Made by a program: the position numbers and the translations under genes
Shown here: positions 27,347 through 35,791 of the stretch, in pieces
Numbering within the stretch: position 1 is the first letter of the stretch
How the letters are laid out: each line of letters starts with the position of its first letter
Notes under the pieces: model-generated
Told to the model about the DNA's origin: nothing
What the model saw: only the letters and a program-made list of their open reading frames with translations
Databases searched by the model: none
From: Actinocorallia sp039871655
GTDB taxonomy: Bacteria; Actinomycetota; Actinomycetes; Streptosporangiales; Streptosporangiaceae
Reading direction: 5' to 3'
Assembly: GCF_039871655.1 (NCBI RefSeq)
Contig: NZ_JBDPLZ010000001.1
Coordinates: 986,480-1,050,479 of the forward strand
Length of the DNA: 64,000 bases

Positions 27347-28111
27347 GTGATCGAGCTCAAGTCGCCCGACCAGATCGAACGTATGGGTGTGACCGGCCGG
27401 TTCGTCGGAGAGGTGCTCACGGAGCTCGGCGAACTCGCCGCGGTGGGGGTCGACCTGATGGACCTGGAGCACCACGCGCGGCGGCGGATCAAGGAGCGCG
27501 GCGCACAATCCTGCTACTGGGATTATTCGCCTTCGTTCGGGCGGGGGCCCTTCCGCAACGTGGTGTGCCTGTCGGTCAACGACGCCGTCCTGCACGGGCT
27601 GCCGCACCGCTACAAGCTGCGTGACGGCGACCTGCTGAGCATGGACATGGCGGTGAGCATCGACGGCTGGGTCGCCGACTCCGCGCGCTCCGTCGTCGTC
27701 GGCACTCCGTCCGAGGACGATCTGCGGCTGATCCGTGCCACCGAGGAGGCCCTCGATGCCGCCATCGACGCCGCCCGGCCGGGCAACCGGCTGGGAGACA
27801 TCTCCTCCGCCATCGGTTCGGTCGCCGCCGGCTACGGCTACTCGGTCAACCTGGAGTTCGGCGGCCACGGCCTCGGCCGCACCATGCACGAGGACCCGCA
27901 CGTCCCCAACGACGGCCGGCCCGGACGCGGCTACAGGCTCCGCCCCGGCCTGACCCTCGCGATCGAGCCCTGGCTCGCCGCCACCACCGACAAGATCGTC
28001 TACGACCCCGACGGCTGGACGATCCGCTCCGCCGACGGCTCCCGCACCGCCCACTCCGAGCACACGGTCGCCGTCACCGAGAACGGACCCCTGGTCCTCA
28101 CCCGCCGGTAG
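27347..28111 (+). CDS. map: Methionine aminopeptidase, type I
   Basis: 254 residues, GTG start with GAGGA 7 nt upstream. It removes the N-terminal Met from nascent proteins. Metal ligands are visible: Asp in LSMDMAVSIDGW and VADSARS, His in GGHGLGRTMHEDPHV, Glu in LTLAIEPW and Glu in HSEHTVAV. Compared with the main housekeeping enzyme it lacks the zinc-finger extension and the usual N-x-H-G hinge reads SVNDAVLHGLP. It is likely an accessory paralogue controlled by the divergent XRE gene. Confidence 0.94.
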   Translation: MIELKSPDQIERMGVTGRFVGEVLTELGELAAVGVDLMDLEHHARRRIKERGAQSCYWDYSPSFGRGPFRNVVCLSVNDAVLHGLPHRYKLRDGDLLSMDMAVSIDGWVADSARSVVVGTPSEDDLRLIRATEEALDAAIDAARPGNRLGDISSAIGSVAAGYGYSVNLEFGGHGLGRTMHEDPHVPNDGRPGRGYRLRPGLTLAIEPWLAATTDKIVYDPDGWTIRSADGSRTAHSEHTVAVTENGPLVLTRR

Positions 28112-28209
28112 CCGGTGCGGCGGCATGTGACCCGCTTCACAACGAAGTTCTGTCAGGGACCGGCCCGCTGTCTCGCTCAAGGGGCAAGCGAACAGACGGG
28201 AGCAAGACC

Positions 28210-29388
28210 ATGAGGCACCGCATCGTCGTTCTCGGCGCCGGCTACGCCGGGGCCTACTCGGCCGGGATCCTGGCCCGCCGCCTCAACTCCGCCGACACCG
28301 AGATCACCATCGTCAACGCCGAACCCGACTTCGTCGAGCGGCTGCGTCTCCACCAGCTCGCGGCCGGTCAGGACCTCAAGAAGCGCCCGCTGGCCGACAT
28401 CTTCGCCGGCACCGGGGTGCGGCTGCGCCTGGCGCGCGTCGAAGCGGTCGACGTCGAACGCAGGACCGTCGCTCTGGACGACGGCGAACTCTCCTACGAC
28501 ACCCTCCTTTACACGCTCGGCAGCACCGTCGCCGACCACGGCGTCCCCGGTGTCGCCGAGCACGCCCTCCACGTCACCGGCCGGGCCGCGGCGCTGCGGC
28601 TGCGCGATCGCCTGGACGGCCTGGGCGAGGACGGGCGCGTGCTGGTCGTGGGCGGGGGCCTGACCGGCATCGAGGCCGCCACCGAGATCGCCGAGTCGCG
28701 GCCCGGGCTGAAGGTGGCGCTGGCCGCCCGCGGCGAGCTGGGCGACTGGCTCTCCCCCGGCGCCCGACGCCACCTGCGCGGGGCCTTCGACCGCTTCGGC
28801 ATCGACGTCCACGAGTACACGTCCATCGAACGTGTCGAACCGACGCGGGCGATCGGTGCCGACGGCGCCGTCTTCGCGTCCGAGGCGACCGTGTGGTGCG
28901 GCGGGTTCGCCGTCCACCCCATCGCGGCCGCCAGCGGCCTCGAGGTCGCCGACACCGGCCAGATCATCGTCGACGACACCATGCGCTCGGTCTCTCACCC
29001 CGACGTCTACGCCGCCGGCGACAGCGTCCACGTCATCGGCGAGAACGGCCGGCCGCTGCCGATGTCGTGCGCCTCGGCCGGTTTCACGAGCATGCAGGCG
29101 ATCGCCGCGATCGTCGGACGCCTGACCGGCCGAGAGATCCCGTCCACCGCGATGAAGTACTACGGCAACCACATCAGCCTCGGACGGCACGACGCGATCA
29201 CCCAGATGGTCGACGGCGACGCCCGCGCGAAGTCCTGGTACCTGCGGGGCGGCGCGGCCGCGCGCCTCAAGAACGGCATCCTCAAGGGCGCCGCCTGGAG
29301 CACGAGCCACCCGACCTTCGGCATGCCGGCCCGGAAGCACCGCTTGATCACCACGCCCGAGCGCTCCGCCGAGGCGGCCCTCGCTTAG
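28210..29388 (+). CDS. NAD(P)/FAD-dependent oxidoreductase, ECF41 partner (NDH-2-like)
   Basis: 392 residues with two dinucleotide folds: FAD-binding RIVVLGAGYAGAYSAGIL at residue 4 and NAD(P)-binding RVLVVGGGLTGIEAATEIAE near residue 145, then a DVYAAGDSVHV FAD motif. No membrane anchor is visible. It belongs to the class of oxidoreductases found as COE (carboxymuconolactone decarboxylase/oxidoreductase/epimerase) partners of ECF41 sigma factors. GGGAGCAAG precedes the ATG. The sigma-factor gene follows after 10 bp on the same strand. Confidence 0.9.
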   Translation: MRHRIVVLGAGYAGAYSAGILARRLNSADTEITIVNAEPDFVERLRLHQLAAGQDLKKRPLADIFAGTGVRLRLARVEAVDVERRTVALDDGELSYDTLLYTLGSTVADHGVPGVAEHALHVTGRAAALRLRDRLDGLGEDGRVLVVGGGLTGIEAATEIAESRPGLKVALAARGELGDWLSPGARRHLRGAFDRFGIDVHEYTSIERVEPTRAIGADGAVFASEATVWCGGFAVHPIAAASGLEVADTGQIIVDDTMRSVSHPDVYAAGDSVHVIGENGRPLPMSCASAGFTSMQAIAAIVGRLTGREIPSTAMKYYGNHISLGRHDAITQMVDGDARAKSWYLRGGAAARLKNGILKGAAWSTSHPTFGMPARKHRLITTPERSAEAALA

Positions 29389-29398
29389 GGTCGGCCGC

Positions 29399-30334
29399 AT
29401 GGACGCCCGCACCATCGAGCAGTTCGAGGCCAGCCGGTCCCGGTTGGCCTCGCTCGCGTACCGTCTGCTCGGCTCGGCCGCCGACGCCGAGGACTCCGTG
29501 CAGGACGCGTTCCTGCGCTGGCAGGCGGCCGACCGCGACCGGATCGAGGTGCCGGAGGCCTGGCTGACCAAGATCGTCACCAACCTGTGCCTCGACCGGC
29601 TCCGCTCCGCGCGGGCGAGGCGTGAGCGCGCAGTCGGCGCATGGCTGCCCGAGCCGCTCCTCGATGGCGACCCGATGCTCGGCCCGGCCGACACCTTCGA
29701 ACAGCGCGAATCGGTGTCCCTGGCCGTGCTGATCCTCATGGAACGCCTCTCCCCCCACGAGCGCGCCGTCTACGTGCTGCGCGAGGCGTTCTCCTACAGC
29801 CACGCCGAGATCGCCGGCATCCTCGACATCACCGAGTCCGCCAGCCAGCAGCACCTCCACCGGGCCCGGCGCCGCGTCACCGCCTCGCGCCGCGACGACG
29901 TCATCGACGGCGCCGACGCGCGCCGGATCGTCGAGGCCTTCCTCGACGCCGCCGCCTCGGGACGGACCGAGCGGCTGATCGCCCTGCTCACCGAGGACGC
30001 GACCGCGGTCTCGGACGGCGCCGGACTCTCCGAGAAGCTGCTGCTGTTCCCCACCCCGGAGCGGGTGGCCGCCACCGTGCGGGACGCGCTCAAGCCGAGC
30101 GAAGGCAAGCGGCGGCGGGCCGGCGGCTCCCCCGCGCTGCACGCCGGCGTGGTCAACGGCTCCCCCGCCATGATCGCCGTCATCGACGACCGGGTGGTGG
30201 GCCTCGTCGTGCTCGAGATGCGCGACGGCAAGATCGCGTCCGCGCACGGCATGGCCTCCCCGAAACGGCTCGGCCGCCTCACCGCGGCGTGGTCGCAGCA
30301 AGAGCACGACGCCCCGATCGTCGAATCGTGGTGA
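29399..30334 (+). CDS. sigJ: ECF41-family RNA polymerase sigma factor (SigJ-like)
   Basis: 311 residues. Sigma-2 (about 8-75: RLASLAYRLLGSAADAEDSV, WLTKIVTNLCLDRLRS), the ECF41 hallmark WLPEP in the linker (residues 81-85), sigma-4 (about 110-165: SPHERAVYVLREAFSYSHAE, ITESASQQHLHRARRRV) and a C-terminal SnoaL-like domain (about 180-290), with the NGSPA loop that in this family modulates activity. ECF41 factors are regulated by their own C-terminal domain rather than an anti-sigma factor and usually control the adjacent COE gene. Confidence 0.93.
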   Translation: MDARTIEQFEASRSRLASLAYRLLGSAADAEDSVQDAFLRWQAADRDRIEVPEAWLTKIVTNLCLDRLRSARARRERAVGAWLPEPLLDGDPMLGPADTFEQRESVSLAVLILMERLSPHERAVYVLREAFSYSHAEIAGILDITESASQQHLHRARRRVTASRRDDVIDGADARRIVEAFLDAAASGRTERLIALLTEDATAVSDGAGLSEKLLLFPTPERVAATVRDALKPSEGKRRRAGGSPALHAGVVNGSPAMIAVIDDRVVGLVVLEMRDGKIASAHGMASPKRLGRLTAAWSQQEHDAPIVESW

Positions 30335-30420
30335 TCGCCGCCCTGTGAGAGCCATGTCAGGTTCGCGCCGCTGTTCAGGCAGCGCCCTCAACTCGGTCGG
30401 CTCGGCTTCCACCCAGCGCT

Positions 30421-30645
30421 TCATTCGCCCTCTGTCTCCCGCAGGAACTCGTCATCCCAGAAGAAGGGTTGTCGTGCGGGAAGCGCGTGCCTTCTCTCTC
30501 GTGGCGGGCGGCAAGGCCACTTCAGCCCGTTCACATAGTCCGGCTCCGAGTTCACCCCCTCGCAGAAGACGACGATCGTCCTGAGCTCATGCCGCTTCGC
30601 GGCCGTCCTCTTGAGAGGTTTTCCCCGTCGTGCTCGCTGCCCCAT
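30421..30645 (-). pseudogene. RloB-like protein, truncated
   Basis: 74 codons. The start (MGQRARRGKPLKRTAAKRHE) and core TIVVFCEGVNSEPDYVNGLK match the beginning of RloB-type proteins, whose TOPRIM-like fold has the VVCEG-E-N-GL motif. After residue 43 the reading turns into unrelated Arg/Pro-rich sequence and stops; the rest of the usual 200 residues is missing. It starts 4 bp after the RloA-like fragment, the normal rloA-rloB gene order. Confidence 0.65.
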
Positions 30646-30649
30646 CCCG

Positions 30650-30859
30650 TCAGCCGATCAATCCGAGGGCACGCAGAAACCCCGTCTGATCCACCTGGAG
30701 AAGAGCTCCGAACCGCCCTAGGTAAGCGTTCTCGAGATTCTGCGACTTCCTCACCCTCTCGCCGGCGAAATCGGCCAGGGCGCCGAGGCGGGTGGAGCCG
30801 TCCGGCCGCTTCTCGGTCAGCCAGACCTCATCTCTGTTCAGGTGGTTCAACAGGATCTA
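30650..30859 (-). pseudogene. C-terminal stub of RloA-like AAA ATPase
   Basis: About 70 residues: ILLNHLNRDEVWLTEKRPDG, STRLGALADF, NLENAYLGRFGAL and a final LGLIG. This is the end of AAA15/RloA-type ATPases, where xDEVWxTEK and ENAYLxGRFGA are recurrent. A TAG stop and the mobile-element junction lie directly upstream near 30860, so the ATPase core has been lost. Confidence 0.65.
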
Positions 30860-30869
30860 GCAAGGAATC

Positions 30870-30887
30870 CCGGCCGTTCACGGCCGG
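30870..30887 (+). repeat. IS200/IS605-type end hairpin
   Basis: CCGGCCG-TTCA-CGGCCGG, preceded by GGAATCC; this resembles the hairpin near the right end of actinobacterial TnpB elements, but lies upstream of the TnpB fragment. It may be the scar of a second, tandem element. Confidence 0.4.
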
Positions 30888-30896
30888 CTGGGCGAG

Positions 30897-31493
30897 GTGG
30901 TCGGCTTCCTGGGTGTGGATCTGGGCATCGTGAACATCGCCACCACCAGCGACGGCGACCGCCACGCCGGCAAGCATCTCAACCAGGTCCGGCACCAGAA
31001 CCGGCGACTGCGCCAAAGGCTCCAGAAGAAGGGCACCAAATCCGCCAAACGGCTGCTGCGCAAACTCTCCGGCCGGGAGGCGCGGTTCGCGGCCGACACC
31101 AACCACCGCATCGCCAAGCAGCTCGTGACCGAGACTCAACGCACCTGCCGCGGCATCGCCCTGGAAGACCTGGGCGGCATCCGCGACAGGGTACGGCTCC
31201 GCAAGCCCCAACGGGTCACCCTGCACTCCTGGTCCTTCGCGCAACTCGGCGCGTTCATCTCCTACAAGGCCGCCCTGGCAGGGGTGGCGGTGGTGTTCGT
31301 CGACCCCCGCCACACCTCGCAGGAATGCAGCCGCTGCCACCACATCAGCCGGAGCAACCGGCCTGACCGGTCCACCTTCCGTTGCACGTCGTGTGGCTTC
31401 GCTGAGCACGCCGACGTGAACGCAGGCCGCACCATCGCCCAGCGCGGTGAAGCGATCTGGGCAGTGAGTCACGCTGCCGACGACGCGGCCTGA
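30897..31493 (+). pseudogene. tnpB: TnpB (IS200/IS605 OrfB) nuclease, 5'-truncated
   Basis: 198 residues covering only the C-terminal half of TnpB: RuvC-I GVDLGIVNIATTSDGD, RuvC-II IALEDLGGIRDRV, zinc finger CSRCHHIS...CTSCGF and RuvC-III HADVNAGRTI. The wedge/REC half (about 170-200 residues) is absent, so RNA-guided cleavage is not expected, although all three RuvC acids remain (Asp, Glu, Asp). The GTG start has no convincing Shine-Dalgarno. TnpA is not present. Confidence 0.88.
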
Positions 31494-31527
31494 ACCACAC
31501 CCGCCAGGTGTGAGGAAGAGCTGCAAG

Positions 31528-31555
31528 CTCGGCCCTTCAGGGCCGAGAAGTTGAC
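31528..31555 (+). mobile_element. Right end of the TnpB element, with omega-RNA 3' hairpin
   Basis: CTCGGCCCTTCAGGGCCGAG (31528-31547) is a perfect 8-bp stem, TTCA loop, followed by AAG and TTGAC (31551-31555). This is the usual right-end structure of actinobacterial IS605-type elements, where the guide RNA scaffold ends and the target-like TTGAC is recognised. Confidence 0.6.
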
Positions 31556-31640
31556 CGACACTCGGCCCTCGTACCACGCCGAGTCGGCCGCGCAGGCCTG
31601 GACGAGCACGCTCGACTTCCTGCACGGCGTCCTCGACTGA
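31551..31640 (+). pseudogene. Dienelactone hydrolase C-terminal stub
   Basis: 29 codons and a stop: LTDTRPSYHAESAAQAWTST, LDFLHGVLD. This matches the end of dienelactone hydrolases (RPSYHAESAAxAWxRTLDFL). It begins exactly at the TTGAC border of the TnpB element, as if the insertion or a later deletion removed the rest. Confidence 0.65.
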
Positions 31641-31717
31641 ATCTTGTAATTTTCCGGCAAAGTGGACAGCCTTGCGGTGAGTCATTCACCTTCGAACACG
31701 CGCGCAAGGGAGCAGCC

Positions 31718-32499
31718 GTGGCCGAGGCCGGACCCGAAATCGACAAGAGCGTTCCGCATTCCGCGCGGATCTGGAACTACTGGCTGGGCGGCGAGGACAA
31801 CTACGAGGTCGACCGCGCGGCGGGGGACGCCTACATCGAGGTGTTCCCGGAGATCGTCGACACGGCCAGGGCGGGGCGGGCGTTCCTCGCGCAGGCGGTG
31901 CGGCGCCTGGTCGTCGAGGAGGGCGTCCGCCAGTTCCTCGACGTCGGGTCGGGGCTTCCCGCCGCCGACAACACCCACCAGCTGGCGCAACGGCTCGACC
32001 CCTCCGCGAGAGTCGTCTACGTCGACCACGACCCGCTCGTCCTCGCCAGGCCCGGACGCTGCTGACCAACACGCCCGAAGGCGCCACCGACTTCCTCGAC
32101 GCGGACATGCGCGGCCCCGCCTCCGTCCTGGAGCGGGCCGAGGCGACCCTCGACCTCGATGAGCCCGTCGCGCTGATGCTGATGGGCTGCCTCGGCCACA
32201 TCCCCGACGACGACGAGGTCCGCTCGATCGTGCGGGGCCTGCTGGCCGGCCTGCCGTCGGGCGGCTTCCTGGCCCTGTACGACAGCCACGACGAGAACGC
32301 CGCTCTGAACGAGGCCCAGCAGGGCTACGACGACACCGGAGCGATCCCCTACAAGCTTCGCGGCACCGACCAGATCAGGGAGCTCTTCACCGGACTCGAC
32401 CTCCTCGCCCCCGGCCTCGTCCTCTACGAGGACTGGCCCGGCGCGACCGTCGAGCGCAAGGGCCTCCCCGTCGTCTGCGCCATCGGCCGCAAGCCCTGA
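31718..32499 (+). pseudogene. DUF574 SAM-dependent methyltransferase with frameshift
   Basis: Two overlapping frames give one protein. 31718 to about 32050 encodes the N-terminal half: SARIWNYWLGGEDNYEVDRA, VRQFLDVGSGLP with the SAM motif, VVYVDHDPLVLAR. About 32052-32499 continues in another frame: LLTNTPEGATDFLDADMRGP, MLMGCLGHIPDDDEV, DWPGATVERKGLPVVCAIGR. Restoring one G at GCCAGGCCC (about 32050) rejoins them. GTG start with AAGGGAG upstream. Either a recent pseudogene or a sequencing error. Confidence 0.88.
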
Positions 32500-32521
32500 C
32501 CCGGACGGCCAGGCGCCGGAC

Positions 32522-32962
32522 TTACAGTCCGATGTTGGACTTCAGGCCCATGTAGGATCCGGCGCCCGGGAATCCGGCCCGAATCAGGTCGACGAACCTG
32601 CCGGTGAAACCCAGAGACGGCAGATCGCCGATCTTGACGAACTCCACGCCGCGGATCGGCCGGGTGTCCGCGCCGGGCAGGATGTCGCCGACGGTCCCGC
32701 CGACGCGCCGGACCTCGAAGGTGATGTGGACGACGTGCGTGCCACCGCCCGGCAGGTGGTCGCAGACGTAGAGCAGCCGGCCGGGCTCGACCTCGACGCC
32801 GGTCTCCTCGCGCATCTCCCGCACGAGCGCTTCGGCGAGGGTCTCGCCGTGCTCGACCTTGCCTCCCGGCAGGGACCACGACCGTCCGGTATCGGTGTCC
32901 TGGTCGAGCAGCAGCAGCGCGTCGTCCTCGACGAGGACACCGGTGACCCTCACGTTCAGCAC
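32522..32962 (-). CDS. NUDIX hydrolase
   Basis: 146 residues. The Nudix box runs from Gly 34 to about residue 56 (GKVEHGETLAEALVREMREE then TG), with the REXXEE metal-binding Glu residues intact. MLNVRVTGVLVEDDALLLLD forms the first strands. It should hydrolyse a nucleoside-diphosphate derivative; the substrate cannot be told. Monocistronic and convergent with the frameshifted methyltransferase. Confidence 0.92.
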   Translation of the reverse strand: MLNVRVTGVLVEDDALLLLDQDTDTGRSWSLPGGKVEHGETLAEALVREMREETGVEVEPGRLLYVCDHLPGGGTHVVHITFEVRRVGGTVGDILPGADTRPIRGVEFVKIGDLPSLGFTGRFVDLIRAGFPGAGSYMGLKSNIGL

Positions 32963-33134
32963 GCCGGCACCCTACTCCGCGAAGACCGCGCGGTGGACGG
33001 CCGCCGACAGGGCCTTCAACGTCGTCGCTCCGGAACTCCTCGCCGTTCGGACGGGTTCGCCGACGTTCCGGAATCCGTGCCCGGGAACGGGGCGCATCGC
33101 GCGCGTCTCCCGGCGCATGGACGTGGATTCCGGA

Positions 33135-33140
33135 TACCCT
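33135..33140 (+). promoter_or_regulatory. -10 element of a leaderless promoter
   Basis: TACCCT ends 6 nt before the GTG at 33147, the geometry of actinobacterial leaderless genes (TANNNT, then 6-7 nt to the start codon). It favours GTG 33147 over ATG 33117. No good -35 is seen. Confidence 0.4.
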
Positions 33141-33146
33141 CGCCGG

Positions 33147-34673
33147 GTGGACGCCGTGGAGGAGGCCGCTGGAGCGGCCGAGGTGTTGACGGATCCCGAT
33201 GCCGAGAGGCGCGCCGTCCGGGCGGAGACGCCGCCGGGCCCCCTTCCCGAAGGCCCTTCCCCGCTGGACCCCGTCATCGCCTCACTGACGCGGCGAGGCG
33301 AGTGGGAGACGGCCTGCGATCTGGTCGGCGCCGTGCTGTCGCGGGCCTGCGCCGGTGACGGAACCGGCCTGTACGAGGCGTTCTGGGCCGCGGAGCGGTT
33401 GTGCGAGGAGTTCCGGTCCGCGCCCGCGCGGCTGCTTCCCGCGCTGAGCGCCGTGCTCGCCTGGCGCGGCACGGGTCACCCCTGGGTCTCCCGCCTTCCG
33501 GGGAACGCCGCCGACCTGCTCGGGCGGGCCGGGCAGACGGACGCGGCGGACGTGCTCGCCGACGCGGCCGGTGATCCCGCACTGCGGGAGACCGCCGACC
33601 ACGCCCTCACCGCCCTCATCAGGCTCGGCGACGGCAGGAGCGTGATCCTCCTCGCCAAGGACCTGCCCGGCCGGCCCCGGGCGTTGCGCGCCGCGGTGGA
33701 GCACGGCCTGCCGTTCGACCCCGGCCTGCTGTCCGCGCTCCGGGAACGGCTACGGGAGCTTCCGGCGGGCGGACCCGACCTCTTCGAGCTTCTGCGTTCC
33801 TGGGGCTCCGACGCGCACGAAGCGGTACCCGAACTGTGCGCCGCCTTGCCGGAGGCGGCCCGGCCGGCAGCCGACGCCCTCGCCGCCGTGGCCCGCTCGA
33901 CCCCCGAACTGCCGCAGGCCGAGACGGCCCTGCGGCAGTTCGTCTCTGACGGCGACGTCCGGGAACGCATGGCCGCCGCCCGCGCGCTGTGGCGGCTCAC
34001 CGGCGACGCCGAACCCGTGCTCGCCGAGGTCGCCGCGGCCTTCGCCACCGGCGAGAGGCCCCTGCGCCACGACGCCGCCGAGGCCTGCCGCGAACTCGGC
34101 GAGGCGGCACGCCCTCTCCTGCCCGTCCTGCACGCCCTCCTGACGCGGGTCAAACCCCGCAGACTCCCCTGGCAGATCGACGTGGCCGTGGCGGTCTGGC
34201 GGCTCACCGGCGAGGCCGAGCACGTACTCCCGGCCCTCGACGCCGCCCTCGCCACCCCCGCGAGCGTCACCAAGGCGATCCTCGCGGCCGGGGAACTGGG
34301 CCCGGCGGCCCGTCCCCTGGCCGAACGCATAGCCCACCACCTGTACGACCTCGACGAACTGCCGACGACGATCCGGACCCTGCTCCGCGTCTGCCCGGAC
34401 GGCGGCCTCCCCCCGGGATGTTCCCCGCCCCGCCTCCTCGACCTCCTCCTCACCCACGCGCGAGAAGCACGGAACGCCGCACCGGCCTTCGAGGTCATCG
34501 CCGAGGTGGGCACCCGTCACCTGACCGGCGCCCACCTCGAACACCTCCGCGCCTGCGCCACCGGGGAACGCCGCGTCTCCCGCAAGCACTCTCCGCCCGA
34601 CATCGCCGCCGACGGCGCCCTCGGCATCGCGGCCCGAACCCTCCTGGAGTCCGTCAGCCGTGCTTCAGGATGA
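33147..34673 (+). CDS. HEAT/ARM-like helical repeat protein
   Basis: 508 residues, predicted all-helical, with repeats such as DAHEAVPELCAALPEAARPA, RMAAARALWRLTGDAEPVLA, HDAAEACRELGEAARPLLPV and QIDVAVAVWRLTGEAEHVLP, typical of HEAT-like repeats in actinobacterial cytosolic proteins. No catalytic domain. Probably a scaffold or part of a regulatory complex; the partner is unknown. An ATG at 33117 is an alternative start. The 3' end overlaps the convergent secreted-protein gene by 20 bp. Confidence 0.75.
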   Translation: MDAVEEAAGAAEVLTDPDAERRAVRAETPPGPLPEGPSPLDPVIASLTRRGEWETACDLVGAVLSRACAGDGTGLYEAFWAAERLCEEFRSAPARLLPALSAVLAWRGTGHPWVSRLPGNAADLLGRAGQTDAADVLADAAGDPALRETADHALTALIRLGDGRSVILLAKDLPGRPRALRAAVEHGLPFDPGLLSALRERLRELPAGGPDLFELLRSWGSDAHEAVPELCAALPEAARPAADALAAVARSTPELPQAETALRQFVSDGDVRERMAAARALWRLTGDAEPVLAEVAAAFATGERPLRHDAAEACRELGEAARPLLPVLHALLTRVKPRRLPWQIDVAVAVWRLTGEAEHVLPALDAALATPASVTKAILAAGELGPAARPLAERIAHHLYDLDELPTTIRTLLRVCPDGGLPPGCSPPRLLDLLLTHAREARNAAPAFEVIAEVGTRHLTGAHLEHLRACATGERRVSRKHSPPDIAADGALGIAARTLLESVSRASG

Positions 34674-35724
34674 GGGCGTCGGTGTCCGTCTTGCCGTTGT
34701 CATGACCGGCGACCGCCCACAGTGACGTTCCGCCGCCGGGGACGCGCACCATCCTGTTCACGGCCAGGGGGTGCTTGCTGCCCGGCATGTCCTTGACGGA
34801 GGCGCGGGCCCAACGCCCCTTCGTGAAGTGGTAGATCCCGGACTGCACCGCGGGGTAGGCGGGCCAGGACGACGCCCACAGGCCGCCGGAGCCGTCGGAG
34901 ACCAGGTCCTTCACCGCGATGCGCGGAGCCTTCGCCTTCTTCCAGGCCTTCCCGTTCCACCGCAGCAGCGTGGACTTCCCCGCGACCATGCCCGCCGTCC
35001 AGACCTTTCCCGCCGACGACGTCACCCCGTACATCATGCCTTCGCCGGGGATGCGGGTGGCCTTCCACTTCCTGCCGTCCCACACCGAGGCGTGCGGGGT
35101 GCCGGTGTCGGTGTCGCCGCCCACGGCCCACACCTTGCGCCCCGTCCCGACGGCGGAGAACGCGGTGAAGCCCATGTCGTAGGTGCGCCACTTCCTGCCG
35201 TCGTAGTGCCCGGCCTTGCCCTTGAGGGTGAAGTACCAGACGTCCTTGGCCCCGCGCACCAGCAGCCGTTCGACCGAGTCCCCCGCCGGGATCAGCTTGG
35301 ACTTCCAGCCCCTGCCGTCCCAGCGCGCCAGGTAGGACTGTGTCATCTCCTCGTTCTGCCCCGAAAGCCACAGGTTGGTGCCGGACGAGGCGCCGAGGTC
35401 GCTGACGGACGAGCGCGCGAGGCCGTCGGGCAGCCGTTGCCTGCTCCACTTCGCGCCGTCCCAGCGAAGCAGAGCCGCCCCGCCCGCGCCCATCCCGTGC
35501 CCCAGCACCGACCAGGCGAGTTTCGGGGACACCGCGGTGAGCCCGTCGAAGTTGGCGAGACCGCCGCCGATCCGCAGCTTGACGTTCTCGGCCACCCGCC
35601 AGCGGGGCGTGGCCCCGGCCTCGTCCGCCGGGAACACCGTGACCACGACGGACACCACGGACACCGCACCTGCGACGACCCCGAACCGGCGCACCAGGGC
35701 GGACGGTGCCGTACTCGCTGCCAT
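34654..35724 (-). CDS. Secreted W-rich repeat (beta-propeller-like) protein
   Basis: 356 residues. The N-terminus (MAASTAPSALVRRFGVVAGA, then VSVVSVVVTVFPADEAGA) is a Sec signal or anchor. Repeated blades read LRWDGAKWSRQRLP, ARWDGRGWKSKLIP, HYDGRKWRTYDMG, VWDGRKWKATRIPG, LRWNGKAWKKAKAP and FTKGRWARASV. This is the same architecture as the proteins at 6147-7373 and 54783-55823; the nearest relatives are unknown to me. The start at 35724 follows GGGAGAG. Confidence 0.7.
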   Translation of the reverse strand: MAASTAPSALVRRFGVVAGAVSVVSVVVTVFPADEAGATPRWRVAENVKLRIGGGLANFDGLTAVSPKLAWSVLGHGMGAGGAALLRWDGAKWSRQRLPDGLARSSVSDLGASSGTNLWLSGQNEEMTQSYLARWDGRGWKSKLIPAGDSVERLLVRGAKDVWYFTLKGKAGHYDGRKWRTYDMGFTAFSAVGTGRKVWAVGGDTDTGTPHASVWDGRKWKATRIPGEGMMYGVTSSAGKVWTAGMVAGKSTLLRWNGKAWKKAKAPRIAVKDLVSDGSGGLWASSWPAYPAVQSGIYHFTKGRWARASVKDMPGSKHPLAVNRMVRVPGGGTSLWAVAGHDNGKTDTDALILKHG

Positions 35725-35791
35725 GATCTCTCCCGGTTCACCTCGCCGAAACACAGAAGGATCCATCCTGCATCACCCGGGAGCCGCGCTT

